A stretch of 33,123 bases of DNA, taken from assembly GCA_012026675.1 (NCBI GenBank), contig VEPA01000054.1, positions 1 to 33,123 of the forward strand. The letters run 5' to 3'. How positions within the stretch are numbered: the first letter of the stretch is position 1; each line of letters begins with the position of its first letter. Shown in pieces: positions 23,334-31,299 of this stretch. The stretch is from Betaproteobacteria bacterium (lineage in GTDB: Bacteria > Pseudomonadota > Gammaproteobacteria > Burkholderiales > Rhodocyclaceae). Made by a program: the position numbers and the translations under genes. Under the pieces are notes generated by a model that saw only the letters and a program-made list of their open reading frames with translations, did not search any database and was not told the DNA's origin.

Positions 23334-24830
23334 ATGAAAACCGGGTGGTCCATGCCGAGGGCGACCAAGAGCCAGGCGAAGGCGATCATGTGCTGGCTCC
23401 GGGAGTCGGTTTGTTGCAGCGTCGTTGCGGCCGTAATTCTCGGTGGCAGTTCGACTGCAAGTCTGGCCGCAGACGGTCAGGACTCTCCCAAGGGAACCAC
23501 TGTCGACAAGGCCGAAATCGGACATCTAGAAGAAGTCCGGCCGCGGGAACTCGCCCCGGGCCAAGAACGCAGTGTTCAGGTTCTGGCCGCCGAGGAGCGA
23601 TGGCAGAGTTCAGGCATCCTCGTGCAGGACGGGCAGACCTACCGCATCGAGGCCAGCGGCGAGTGGAAATTGGGCCCCCTCTGCAATCGTGGCGGTCCCA
23701 CAGGCAAGGACATGTACACCCTCTTGTGTTTCCCGCTCTTCCAGCCGGTAGTACGGGGCTTCAGCATCGGAATGCTAATCGCGAAAATCGGCCGGGATGG
23801 TAATCCTTTCCCGGTGGGAGACAAGATCGAGTTCGAGGCGAGTCGCGACGGCATCCTTTACTTCAGGACAAACGAATACCCTGGCTGGGCCTGGGACAAC
23901 AGTGGTCAGGTAACGGCGGTGGTGAGGCTGGTTCAGGACACCGCACACGCCTCACCTGCGAGGCAGCCGGCTGGCGCGACGCCTGAAGCAAAGGCACCCA
24001 CGGCTCCCCAGGCGACCCCCGCGGTCTCCGCACGGAGCCAGCACTGGGCGGTGGTGATCGGCGTGTCCGATTATGCGGACAGCCAGATTCCGTCACTGCG
24101 CTTTGCGAACGCCGACGCCAAGGCCGTCTACGACTGGTTGGTGGCCCCGAACGGCGGCCGCTATGCCCCAGCGAGAGTGAGGCTGCTGCTTGATCGGGAA
24201 GCGACGGCCACCAACATCCGCGATTCCTTGTTCAACTGGCTCCGGCAGTCGATCGCCGAGGACGTGGTCTTGATCTATTTCGCGGGGCACGGGTCGCCAG
24301 ATTCGCCGGACAGCGCCCAGAACCTATTCCTGCTTCCCCACGATACCCGTTACGACAATGTCGCGGCTACCGGCTTTCCCATGTGGGACATCGAAACTGC
24401 GCTAAAGCGCTTCATCCCGGCGCGGCGCGTGGTCGTGATCGCCGATGCCTGCCACTCCGGCGGGGTCGGAGCCAGCTTCGACATCGCCCGCAGGACCACC
24501 ACCCGCGGCGAGCCGGCGAACCCGATATCGTCCGGATTCCAGAGCCTTTCCAAGGTAGGTGACGGTATCGCCGTCATCAGCGCTTCTGATGAGAGGCAAC
24601 TCTCAGCCGAGGGCGCCCGGTTCGGCGGCGGCCATGGGGTATTCACGTACTTTCTCTTGGAGGGGCTTAAGGGGTCGGCCGATTACAACCGCGACGGACA
24701 GGTCTCGCTCGGGGAGTTGATCCCCTACCTGTCGGAAAACGTGCGGCGCGAGACTCTGAGCGCCCAGAGCCCGACAGTCGCCGGCAAGTTCGACCCGGCG
24801 ATCTCCATTGCCCGTCAGCCTGCACCATAG
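23334..24830 (+). CDS. Secreted caspase-like protease (metacaspase) with LecA-like domain
   Basis: About 498 residues. The N terminus has a hydrophobic signal segment (CCSVVAAVILGGSSTASLAA), so export is expected. Residues about 85-200 resemble the PA-IL/LecA-type lectin fold (WQSSGILVQDGQTYRIEASG, MLIAKIGRDGNPFPVGD, FEASRDGILYFRTNE, DNSGQVTAVVRL). A Pro/Ala linker (205-232) leads to a caspase-like p20 domain with the catalytic His H319 in YFAGHGSPD and Cys C373 in DACHSGG. Residues 450-461 (DYNRDGQVSLGE) are a canonical EF-hand loop, fitting calcium control of metacaspases. I chose ATG 23334, next to GAGAG; the frame is open from 23229. It lies in the accessory patch behind an FNR-type box. 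The target is unknown. Confidence 0.9.
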   Translation: MKTGWSMPRATKSQAKAIMCWLRESVCCSVVAAVILGGSSTASLAADGQDSPKGTTVDKAEIGHLEEVRPRELAPGQERSVQVLAAEERWQSSGILVQDGQTYRIEASGEWKLGPLCNRGGPTGKDMYTLLCFPLFQPVVRGFSIGMLIAKIGRDGNPFPVGDKIEFEASRDGILYFRTNEYPGWAWDNSGQVTAVVRLVQDTAHASPARQPAGATPEAKAPTAPQATPAVSARSQHWAVVIGVSDYADSQIPSLRFANADAKAVYDWLVAPNGGRYAPARVRLLLDREATATNIRDSLFNWLRQSIAEDVVLIYFAGHGSPDSPDSAQNLFLLPHDTRYDNVAATGFPMWDIETALKRFIPARRVVVIADACHSGGVGASFDIARRTTTRGEPANPISSGFQSLSKVGDGIAVISASDERQLSAEGARFGGGHGVFTYFLLEGLKGSADYNRDGQVSLGELIPYLSENVRRETLSAQSPTVAGKFDPAISIARQPAP

Positions 24831-24857
24831 CGATATCGCCCGAGACTGCTGCGACGA

Positions 24858-25023
24858 GTGCCAGCACGATTTCCGATCGCCCACTCGTGCAAGTGTCGTG
24901 GCGTATGCCCCTCGCGCGATTTGTGTCGACAGCGCATCGATGAAACGGCTCCATACCTGGTCAATGACGTTTCTCCGCCGCTACCGACGCGACAATGGGT
25001 GCTGGCGATGCCCGAGCGGTTGA
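24858..25023 (+). pseudogene. Decayed IS91-type transposase fragment
   Basis: One frame reads AHSCKCRGVCPS, then after degraded residues E-T-A-P-Y-L-V-N-D-V-S-P-P-L-P-T-R-Q-W-V-L-A-M-P. This matches the zinc-ribbon and following segment of IS91-family transposases (SCKxRGxCPSC, MAExAAxLVDxVLPxxPxRQWVLSxP). The second Cys of the CPSC motif and the rest of the protein are missing. It starts soon after the metacaspase stop and is a relic of the event that shaped this patch. Confidence 0.7.
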
Positions 25024-25109
25024 ATCCAAGTGCAGTGAGCGGACGCTCTTAACCCAGTGTGCGGACTAGCCATATGGGATACTGCCCGACGAATTCCAAA
25101 GGAGCACCA

Positions 25110-25199
25110 ATGGCCGCAATCAGTCTGAAGCACTCATTCAGGCGAGAAACTGCCAGGTCGCCGGCCACCGTCTCCTACAGACTGTCAACGGCCAGTTGA
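25110..25199 (+). CDS. Possible 29-codon small ORF
   Basis: The sequence AAAGGAG stands 5 bases before an ATG that opens a 29-codon frame, M-A-A-I-S-L-K-H-S-F-R-R-E-T-A-R and on to S-T-A-S before TGA. The product is basic and unlike anything I know. It may be a real small peptide or the start of a gene that was later destroyed, since the site is next to the transposase remnant. Confidence 0.3.
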   Translation: MAAISLKHSFRRETARSPATVSYRLSTAS

Positions 25200-25630
25200 T
25201 ATTTTTATGCTGGATGGCCGTTCCCCGCCACAAAGCGGAAGTGGAACGAATGGGAAAGCTGCCGCTCAACGTTTTGGACCACCTGCCAGCGCAAACTACT
25301 TGCGCGCAAGTGCCAGTTCCCTTGCTGCACGAACTATGTTCGAAGGCACTCTGCTTGACACTGAAAGCAGAGACAGCGCTTCTTGGTCATGGAGTCGAAA
25401 TAAGACTGCGGACAGCTACTAGCAAGGACCCTCAGCAAGGCCAATGTCATCCGCTACCGGTTTCGCCTGACCGTGAATATCTCGGTTCAAGATCAAGGTC
25501 TCATGACGCCGGATCCAGGCTGAGCGATAGCAGGCCCTCGCTTGCCACCTTCGCTCTCCAACCGGGAATTGCAGCTCTTGCGGCTTGCCTTGTGTTGGCA
25601 CTTTGCGTTTACTTTCGGTTCGCCTTAGCC
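25200..25630. other. Region without a convincing gene
   Basis: One plus-strand frame (25196-25648, 150 codons) is open and ends with a hydrophobic stretch (GIAALAACLVLALCVYF), but it has no ribosome binding site, no family resemblance, and overlaps the end of the convergent cyclase gene. No repeats or RNA signals stand out. Confidence 0.45.
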
Positions 25631-26782
25631 TCATATGCGAGCGTTTAGGAGGTAGGTCGCTATTTGACGATCTCCCCCCTTGAGCGACAGACGGCCCTGT
25701 TCCGTGAAGGCATAGCGGACCTTCAGCTTCGTCCTCAAAGTCTCGCTCACCAGAATCGAACCAGGCGCGGCGATCGACTGCAACTGCGCCGCGATATTGA
25801 CCGTTTCACCCCAGAGATCATAGGCGAAGCGCAGGCTGCCGATCACGCCAGCGACCACCGGCCCGCTGTGCAGACCAATGCGTATGCGCAAGGGTTTGCC
25901 GTCGGGCCGGGTCATGGACAGTACTTCGCGCTGGATCCGCAGGGCCATGTTCGCCGCCGCTGCGGCGTGGTCAGGGTTCGGCGTGGGTACACCGGCCACG
26001 GCCATATAGGCGTCGCCGATGGACTTGATCTTTTCCAGTCCATAGTACTGCGCGAGTTGGTCGCAGGCGCTGAACACATTATCCAGCCAAGCGACCAGTT
26101 GCGCAGCGGGCAAGCTCGCTGCAAGCGAGGAAAAGTCCGCCAAGTCGACAAACAGAATCGTCGATTCCGGGAAATGCTCCGCGATCATTCGCGGGCCGTC
26201 GCGCAACTGTTCCGCAATCGGTGCCGGCAGGATGCGAAAGAGTAGGCTTTGATAGGATGTCTGCGCCTCGATGACCGTCTGCTGCAAAGTGCCAAGTTCG
26301 GTCAGGTTAAGTTCGCGCTCCACGATTGCTGCGAGATCCTGCAGGATCTCGCACTGATGATCTGACAACTCGCGTGGCCTTCTGTCAATTGCACACAGCG
26401 TGCCGACGCGATGTCCACCGGGGCCGCGCAGCGGATGGCCCGCGTAGAAGCGGATGTGGGGATCCGAAACCACCAGTGGATTATCGCGGAAGCGCCAATC
26501 ATTCGTCGCGTTGGGAATGACGAAAGTCTTGTCTTCCATGATGGCGTGGGAGCAGAACGCAAATTCGCGCGGCGTCTCCGTCACCATCACGCCGACGCTG
26601 GACTTGAACCACTGGCGTTCGGAGTCGACCAGGGAGACGAGCGCGATGGGTGTATCAAGGAGCTTGGCAAGCAGGCGCGTGTAACAATCGAAGCGTTCTT
26701 CGCGGGGTGTATCGAGGATCCGGAGACTCCGCAATGCAGCTAGTCGCTCGGCCTCATCGTGCAGCGCTGGTGTCTGGGTCAC
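25631..26782 (-). CDS. GAF domain adenylate cyclase (class III)
   Basis: A 383-residue soluble protein. A GAF domain of the type that starts RLAALRSLRILDTPREERFD spans about 10-160 (FCSHAIMEDKTFVIPNA, GHPLRGPGGHRVGTLCAID). A class III cyclase domain follows from about 200. Metal Asp residues D213 (FVDLADF) and D257 (SIGDAYM) are present, and K253 and D322 (YDLWGETVN) select ATP. N329 is kept, but the transition-state Arg four residues later is Gln (Q333), so activity may be reduced. The start is GTG at 26782, where the GAF similarity begins; the open frame continues to 27136 but overlaps the divergent gene. No Shine-Dalgarno sequence is seen, while TATACT lies 6 bases upstream, so a near-leaderless mRNA is possible. 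Confidence 0.88.
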   Translation of the reverse strand: MTQTPALHDEAERLAALRSLRILDTPREERFDCYTRLLAKLLDTPIALVSLVDSERQWFKSSVGVMVTETPREFAFCSHAIMEDKTFVIPNATNDWRFRDNPLVVSDPHIRFYAGHPLRGPGGHRVGTLCAIDRRPRELSDHQCEILQDLAAIVERELNLTELGTLQQTVIEAQTSYQSLLFRILPAPIAEQLRDGPRMIAEHFPESTILFVDLADFSSLAASLPAAQLVAWLDNVFSACDQLAQYYGLEKIKSIGDAYMAVAGVPTPNPDHAAAAANMALRIQREVLSMTRPDGKPLRIRIGLHSGPVVAGVIGSLRFAYDLWGETVNIAAQLQSIAAPGSILVSETLRTKLKVRYAFTEQGRLSLKGGDRQIATYLLNARI

Positions 26783-26864
26783 GGGGAAAGTATACACCGG
26801 CCTAGTCAAATTGCCTTTTGACCCGGTTTGGTCGATGATCCAGTGTTTTGGCGGGGAGATATCT

Positions 26865-27968
26865 GTGTCGTCGAACAGAGATAAGGTTCTGATAGTGGAA
26901 AGCGAAACGAAGCTTGCGAGGGGCGTCGCTCGAGAGTTGCAAGACCGGGGTTTTGAGGTATTTCTGGCGTCCGACGCGATGGATGCCCTCATCGCGGCAC
27001 GCAAATTTAGCCCTGACGTGGCATTGATCAACAGTGAGCTGGAAGGTGGCGGCGGAATTGTCGCCCTGAAGAGCATTCGCTGCAACGCATTCACCACCAA
27101 CATTCCTGTCATCATCATCATCGCGCCCGAGAGCACAGCGAACGAGCGTGACTATCTCGATGCCGGGGCACAGGAATGCGTGGTGTCTCCGCTTTCGAGC
27201 GAGGCGATGCAGCTGGCGTTGCAGCGTCATGCACTGAAGTCGCTCGATTTCACCCTGGCTCCGGCGGAGGCGATCACGCACCCGGATCGCTTGGCTGCTT
27301 TGCGCGAAACTTCGCTACTCGATACCCCTCCGGAAGAATCCTTTGACAGACTCACGCGCCTGGCTTCGCATCTTCTTGGGGTTGGCACGGCGCTCCTTTC
27401 GCTTGTGGACACGGATCGCCAGTTCTTCAAGAGCCAGGTCGGTCTCCCGCAGCCCTGGGCGACCATGCGACAGACCCGCCTGTCATACTCGTTTTGCCAG
27501 TGGGTGGTTTCCAGCCGGGAGCAACTCGTCGTGGAAGACGCCAATGAGCATCCGGCACTGCGCGCCAACCTCGCGGTGAAGGATCTGGGTGTCATCGCCT
27601 ATGCGGGTGTTCCCGTGAAAGGGCGAGGCGGGCAAGTGCTCGGTTCGTTCTGTGCAATACATTCCGAGCCACGCACCTGGAGCAACGAAGACGTGGAAAC
27701 ACTGCACGATCTGAGCCGGGTGAGTGAAGTCTATGCCTTGCTCGACCGGGCGAAACAAGGAACCGACACGCCAGCATCTAACGCGCAGACGAATCTGGAG
27801 ATATCGATCCATGTCGCAGGGAACGCCATCACCAGCGCAGCGCGAATATTGAGCCGCTACGGTACCCGGATGGATGATGCCGACCGCAGCGACCTGCTCG
27901 CGATCATTCTGGAGCAGGGCAGGCATCTGGCACAGCTCGTACCCGACCCGCATTTTCCCTGCACTTGA
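26865..27968 (+). CDS. Pseudo-receiver plus GAF domain protein
   Basis: About 367 residues. The N-terminal 120 residues look like a response-regulator receiver fold (DKVLIVESETKLARGVARE, PDVALINSELEGGGG, PVIIIIAPES, GAQECVVSPLSSEAM), but the phosphoacceptor Asp is Asn (N56) and the conserved Lys before Pro is Ser (S108), so it cannot be phosphorylated in the usual way. A GAF domain (about 135-310) follows, closely related to that of the divergent cyclase (RLAALRETSLLDTPPEESFD, SFCQWVVSSREQLVVEDA, GVPVKGRGGQVLGSFCAIH). There is no output domain; the C-terminal 50 residues are helical. The start is GTG with GGGGAG at 6 bases; the ATG at 26835 is an alternative. It probably senses or modulates cAMP signalling with its neighbour. 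Confidence 0.85.
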   Translation: MSSNRDKVLIVESETKLARGVARELQDRGFEVFLASDAMDALIAARKFSPDVALINSELEGGGGIVALKSIRCNAFTTNIPVIIIIAPESTANERDYLDAGAQECVVSPLSSEAMQLALQRHALKSLDFTLAPAEAITHPDRLAALRETSLLDTPPEESFDRLTRLASHLLGVGTALLSLVDTDRQFFKSQVGLPQPWATMRQTRLSYSFCQWVVSSREQLVVEDANEHPALRANLAVKDLGVIAYAGVPVKGRGGQVLGSFCAIHSEPRTWSNEDVETLHDLSRVSEVYALLDRAKQGTDTPASNAQTNLEISIHVAGNAITSAARILSRYGTRMDDADRSDLLAIILEQGRHLAQLVPDPHFPCT

Positions 27969-28099
27969 TTTGAAGCCGGGGAGCGCACTGCGATAGTTGG
28001 AGCAGCCGAATCAGGCAGGCATCGCGATGCAGCAGTGCGCAACTCTGGAACTTGCTTTGATAAGCGGCACTGGATGCGAGGTTACCGGAACCCGCGGGA

Positions 28100-28537
28100 T
28101 TACTTGATGCGGGTCAGAAAAGGCCGTCCGGGAGTGCGCTCGGAAGTTGGTGCGGGTGACACGGCGGAGGATGTCTTGTCCGGGATCGCATCCGACGTCT
28201 CGCCATCGGTGACAACGCCACCTTCCGGCCTTTCGGTGACTTCAAAAGCCATGCCCTCCCCGTTCTCGCGGGCGTAGATCGCCGCAACCCGCTCGATGGG
28301 AACCACCACCGGGAAAGCGCGCCCGCCAAAGCGCGCCTGGAAGGTAATTTCCTCGTTGCCCAGCAACAACTGATGTGTCGCTTCGAGACCGACGTTGAGG
28401 ACGATCTCGCCGTCCTTGACGAATTCACGGGGCACACGGGTCGACGCATCCACCTTGACCGCCAGATAAGGCGTGAAGCCCTGATCCGCACACCATTCAT
28501 GAATGGCGCGGATCAGGTAGGGCTTGGTGGTTTTCAT
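28100..28537 (-). CDS. sspB: ClpXP protease specificity-enhancing factor SspB
   Basis: A 145-residue adaptor that tethers SsrA-tagged proteins to the ClpXP protease. The conserved SspB domain is visible: KPYLIRAIHEWCADQGFTPYL, VPREFVKDGEIVLNVG, HQLLLGNEEITFQARFGG and VPIERVAAIYARENGEGMAF. A variable linker follows and ends in a short basic-hydrophobic tail (GRPFLTRIK), corresponding to the ClpX-binding tail of the family. The linker contains one diverged copy of the dispersed 20-bp repeat, read here as AVSPAPT (residues 125-131). It lies 46 bases downstream of sspA in the usual order. Confidence 0.95.
   Translation of the reverse strand: MKTTKPYLIRAIHEWCADQGFTPYLAVKVDASTRVPREFVKDGEIVLNVGLEATHQLLLGNEEITFQARFGGRAFPVVVPIERVAAIYARENGEGMAFEVTERPEGGVVTDGETSDAIPDKTSSAVSPAPTSERTPGRPFLTRIK
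28146..28165 (+). repeat. Dispersed 20-bp repeat, copy 4
   Basis: GTTGGTGCGGGTGACACGGC, 16 of 20 matches to copy 1 and 15 of 20 to copies 2 and 3, again preceded by A. It lies in the linker-coding part of sspB and, read from the minus strand, gives AVSPAPT. Confidence 0.55.
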
Positions 28538-28583
28538 TGGCGTTGCGCCAAAGTAAATCAGGCGGAGGTGACGGCGACGTGCA

Positions 28584-29180
28584 TTAGCGCCGCATCATCT
28601 TTTCTGTCGGCGTCAGCGCGTCGATGAAACCCTGGCGCGAGAAGATGCGCTCGGCAAACTTCATCAGCGGCGCGGCGGTTTTGGGCAGTTCGATGGCGTA
28701 ATGGTCGAGGCGCCACAAGAGCGGCGCGATCGCCACGTCGAGCATGGAAAAGTCGTCGCCGAGCAGGAACTTCTGCTTGTTGAACATGGGCGCCAGTTCA
28801 ATGAGACGGTCGCGCATGTGCAAGCGCGCCTTGTCGGCCGACTTGAGGTTCTTTTCCAGCGCATCGATGTGACTGAACAGTTCCTGTTCCATCGTGAACA
28901 ACAACTGGCGCGCCTTGGCCCTCGTTTGCGGATCGGGCGGCATCAGCTGCGGATGCGGAAAGCGCTCGTCGATGTACTCGTTGATGATGTTCGACTCGTA
29001 GAGCACCAGATCACGATCCACCAGCACCGGCACGCGGTTGTATGGGTTGATGACCGCGATGTCTTCGGGCTTGTTGAACAGATCGACGTCGATCACCTGA
29101 AAGTCCATCTGCTTCTCGTAGAGGACGATGCGGCAGCGATGACTGAACGGGCAGGTGGTGCCCGAGTACAGGTTCATCAT
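28584..29180 (-). CDS. sspA: Stringent starvation protein A (GST-like)
   Basis: About 198 residues with a glutathione-S-transferase fold: a thioredoxin-like N-terminal domain (MMNLYSGTTCPFSHRCRIVLYEK, NPYNRVPVLVDRDLVLYESNIINEYIDERFP) and a helical C-terminal domain (FLLGDDFSMLDVAIAPLLWRLDHY). SspA binds RNA polymerase and acts in starvation and acid responses; it has no GST activity in the known cases. I chose the ATG at 29180 because family similarity begins there; the frame is open to 29267 and would overlap petC. It follows petC and precedes sspB, the order conserved in beta- and gammaproteobacteria. Confidence 0.93.
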   Translation of the reverse strand: MMNLYSGTTCPFSHRCRIVLYEKQMDFQVIDVDLFNKPEDIAVINPYNRVPVLVDRDLVLYESNIINEYIDERFPHPQLMPPDPQTRAKARQLLFTMEQELFSHIDALEKNLKSADKARLHMRDRLIELAPMFNKQKFLLGDDFSMLDVAIAPLLWRLDHYAIELPKTAAPLMKFAERIFSRQGFIDALTPTEKMMRR

Positions 29181-29208
29181 GGCGCTGGTGCCCCAGGAAT
29201 AGTCTGCA

Positions 29209-29997
29209 TCACGCACCACTTTGCGGACGGGTGGCGCGTTCATTTCTCGATGCCCCATAGTATGCATTCACGTATAAGAATAAGAGTTTATGGATGTCTT
29301 TCCAGTACTCGCGTTTCAGCGCGTATGCAAAGACAAAAAGCACGGCCAGGAAAATCAGCACGATCACGCCCAGCTTCTTGCGGAACTCGGCCACCGGCTC
29401 GCCCATGTACTTGAGATAGGCCACCAGGTCACCGATCGCGGCATCGAATTCCTGCGGCTTCATCTTGCCAGGCTTGACCAGTTGCAGCTTGTGGTCGGCG
29501 CCCATGACCTGCTCGCCCTGCAGTTCCCAAAGCACATGCGGCATGCCGACATTTTCGAAGACCACGTTGTTCCATCCGGTCGGGCGGTTTTCGTCGCGAT
29601 AGAAGGTGCGCAGGTAGGTGTAGAGCCAGTCGGCGCCGCTGCCATGCTCGGAGGCACGGGCCCGTGCAATCACGCTCAGATCGGGCGGCGCAGCGCCGAA
29701 CCAGGCCTTGGCTTCGGCGCGCTGCATGGCGAGCTTCATCGGCTCACCCACCTTGTCGGCGGTGAACAGAAGGTTGTCCTTGATCTGCGCATCGCTGAGG
29801 CCGATGTCCTTCAGGCGGTTGTAACGCATGTAGGACGCCGAATGGCAGTTCAGGCAGTAATTGACGAAGATCTTGGCGCCGTTCTGCAGGGCAGCCATGT
29901 CGGTAGCCTTGTCCGGAGCGCTGTCCAGATGTAGCGTGGCGCCGGCGGCGAACGCCAGGACAGGCGCGAACAGGATTGCGGTAAGGAATTTCTTCAT
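29209..29997 (-). CDS. petC: Cytochrome c1 of the bc1 complex
   Basis: A 262-residue membrane-anchored c-type cytochrome. It has a signal peptide (MKKFLTAILFAPVLAFAAGA), heme-binding C48-L-N-C51-H52, the NRP-containing segment YRDENRPTGWNNVVFENVGMPHVLWELQG with the probable Met ligand, and a C-terminal anchor LGVIVLIFLAVLFVFAYAL. After the usual end around KREYWKDIH the frame runs on for 26 residues (KLLFLYVNAYYGASRNER and on), an unusual extension reaching toward sspA. Its ATG overlaps the petB stop by four bases (ATGA). It passes electrons from the Rieske protein to soluble or membrane c-type cytochromes. Confidence 0.95.
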   Translation of the reverse strand: MKKFLTAILFAPVLAFAAGATLHLDSAPDKATDMAALQNGAKIFVNYCLNCHSASYMRYNRLKDIGLSDAQIKDNLLFTADKVGEPMKLAMQRAEAKAWFGAAPPDLSVIARARASEHGSGADWLYTYLRTFYRDENRPTGWNNVVFENVGMPHVLWELQGEQVMGADHKLQLVKPGKMKPQEFDAAIGDLVAYLKYMGEPVAEFRKKLGVIVLIFLAVLFVFAYALKREYWKDIHKLLFLYVNAYYGASRNERATRPQSGA

Positions 29998-31295
29998 TTC
30001 ATTGTCACCCGATCCGGCTCCGGCTTGCAGCGATCCAGGGAAGACCAGATCGGCATCGTCAGGAAAAACAGGAAGTAATACACGCTGAGCAGCTGTGCGA
30101 TCGGCGCACCGGGAATGAAGCCGAAGAACTTGTAGGCCGGATCCTTGGTGCCGAGAAAGCCGAGGATGAAGAAGCCGACGATCCAGATCGACAGCAGCCA
30201 CTTGGTCATCGGGCCGCGATAGCGGATCGACTTTACCGGGCTGCGATCCAGCCAGGGCAGGAAAGCGAAGATCAGCGTGCCGGCGCCCATCGCCACCACC
30301 CCCCAGAACTTGACATAGATGCCGAACAGCGGATAAGTCACGACGCGCAGCAGCGAGTAGTAAGGCGTGAAGTACCAGACCGGCGCGATATGCGGCGGCG
30401 TCTGCAGTGGATCGGCCGGAAAGAAATTATTGTACTCGAGGAAGTAGCCACCGCCCTCGGGCATGAAGAAGACCACGATCGAGAACACCATCAGGAAGAC
30501 CACGACGCCGACAATGTCCTTCACCGTGTAATAGGGATGGAAGGGAATGCCGTCGAGCGGGATTCCATTGGCATCCTTTTTCTTCTTGATCTCGACGCCG
30601 TCCGGATTGTTCGAACCGACTTCATGCAGCGCGATGATGTGCGCTCCCACCAGGCCGAGCAACACCAGCGGCATGGCGATGACATGGAAGGCGAAGAAGC
30701 GGTTCAATGTCGCGTCGCCGACCACGTTATCGCCGCGCAGCCAGATCGACAGGTCGGGACCGCTCACCGGAATCGCGGAGAAAAGATTGACGATGACCTG
30801 CGCGCCCCAGAAGGACATCTGGCCCCAGGGCAACAGGTAACCGAAGAAGGCCTCGCCCATCAGGCAGAGGAAGATGCCGATGCCGAACAGCCAGATCAGT
30901 TCGCGCGGCTTGCGGTAGGAACCGTAGAGCAGGCCGCGAAACATATGCAGATAAACGACGAGGAAAAAGGCCGAAGCGCCGGTCGAGTGCATGTAGCGGA
31001 TCAGCCAGCCCCAGGACACGTCGCGCATGATGTACTCGACGCTGGCGAAGGCGACCGGCACACCGGATGCATTCAGCGCGGCGTCGGGCTTGACGTGCAT
31101 GGTCAGGAAGATGCCGGTGACGATCTGTATGACCAGCACCAGCATGGCCAGCGAACCGAAGAAGTACCAGAAGTTGAAGTTCTTCGGCGCGTAATATTCC
31201 GAAAGATGGGCTTTCCAGTTGGATGTGAGCGGAAACCGCTCGTCGACCCAGTTCAGCGTCCCTTGCAACAGGGCGTTCACGTTCACTTTGCTCAT
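29994..31295 (-). CDS. petB: Cytochrome b of the bc1 complex
   Basis: A 433-residue membrane protein with about eight helices. The heme-binding His residues are in RYMHSTGASAFFLVVYLHMFRG and RFFAFHVIAMPLVLLGLVGAHIIALHE. The quinol-oxidation-site motif is PVWY (HIAPVWYFTPYYS) instead of the textbook PEWY, a variant known in beta- and gammaproteobacteria. The ATG at 31295 lies 4 bases after the petA stop; the open frame to 31322 overlaps petA. It forms the proton-translocating core of complex III with the Rieske protein and cytochrome c1. Confidence 0.96.
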   Translation of the reverse strand: MSKVNVNALLQGTLNWVDERFPLTSNWKAHLSEYYAPKNFNFWYFFGSLAMLVLVIQIVTGIFLTMHVKPDAALNASGVPVAFASVEYIMRDVSWGWLIRYMHSTGASAFFLVVYLHMFRGLLYGSYRKPRELIWLFGIGIFLCLMGEAFFGYLLPWGQMSFWGAQVIVNLFSAIPVSGPDLSIWLRGDNVVGDATLNRFFAFHVIAMPLVLLGLVGAHIIALHEVGSNNPDGVEIKKKKDANGIPLDGIPFHPYYTVKDIVGVVVFLMVFSIVVFFMPEGGGYFLEYNNFFPADPLQTPPHIAPVWYFTPYYSLLRVVTYPLFGIYVKFWGVVAMGAGTLIFAFLPWLDRSPVKSIRYRGPMTKWLLSIWIVGFFILGFLGTKDPAYKFFGFIPGAPIAQLLSVYYFLFFLTMPIWSSLDRCKPEPDRVTMK

Positions 31296-31299
31296 CGCG

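Noticed and set aside
25196-25648. A 150-codon plus-strand frame with a hydrophobic C terminus
   Set aside because: No ribosome binding site, no family resemblance, and it overlaps the end of the convergent cyclase gene; next to transposase debris it is more likely random.
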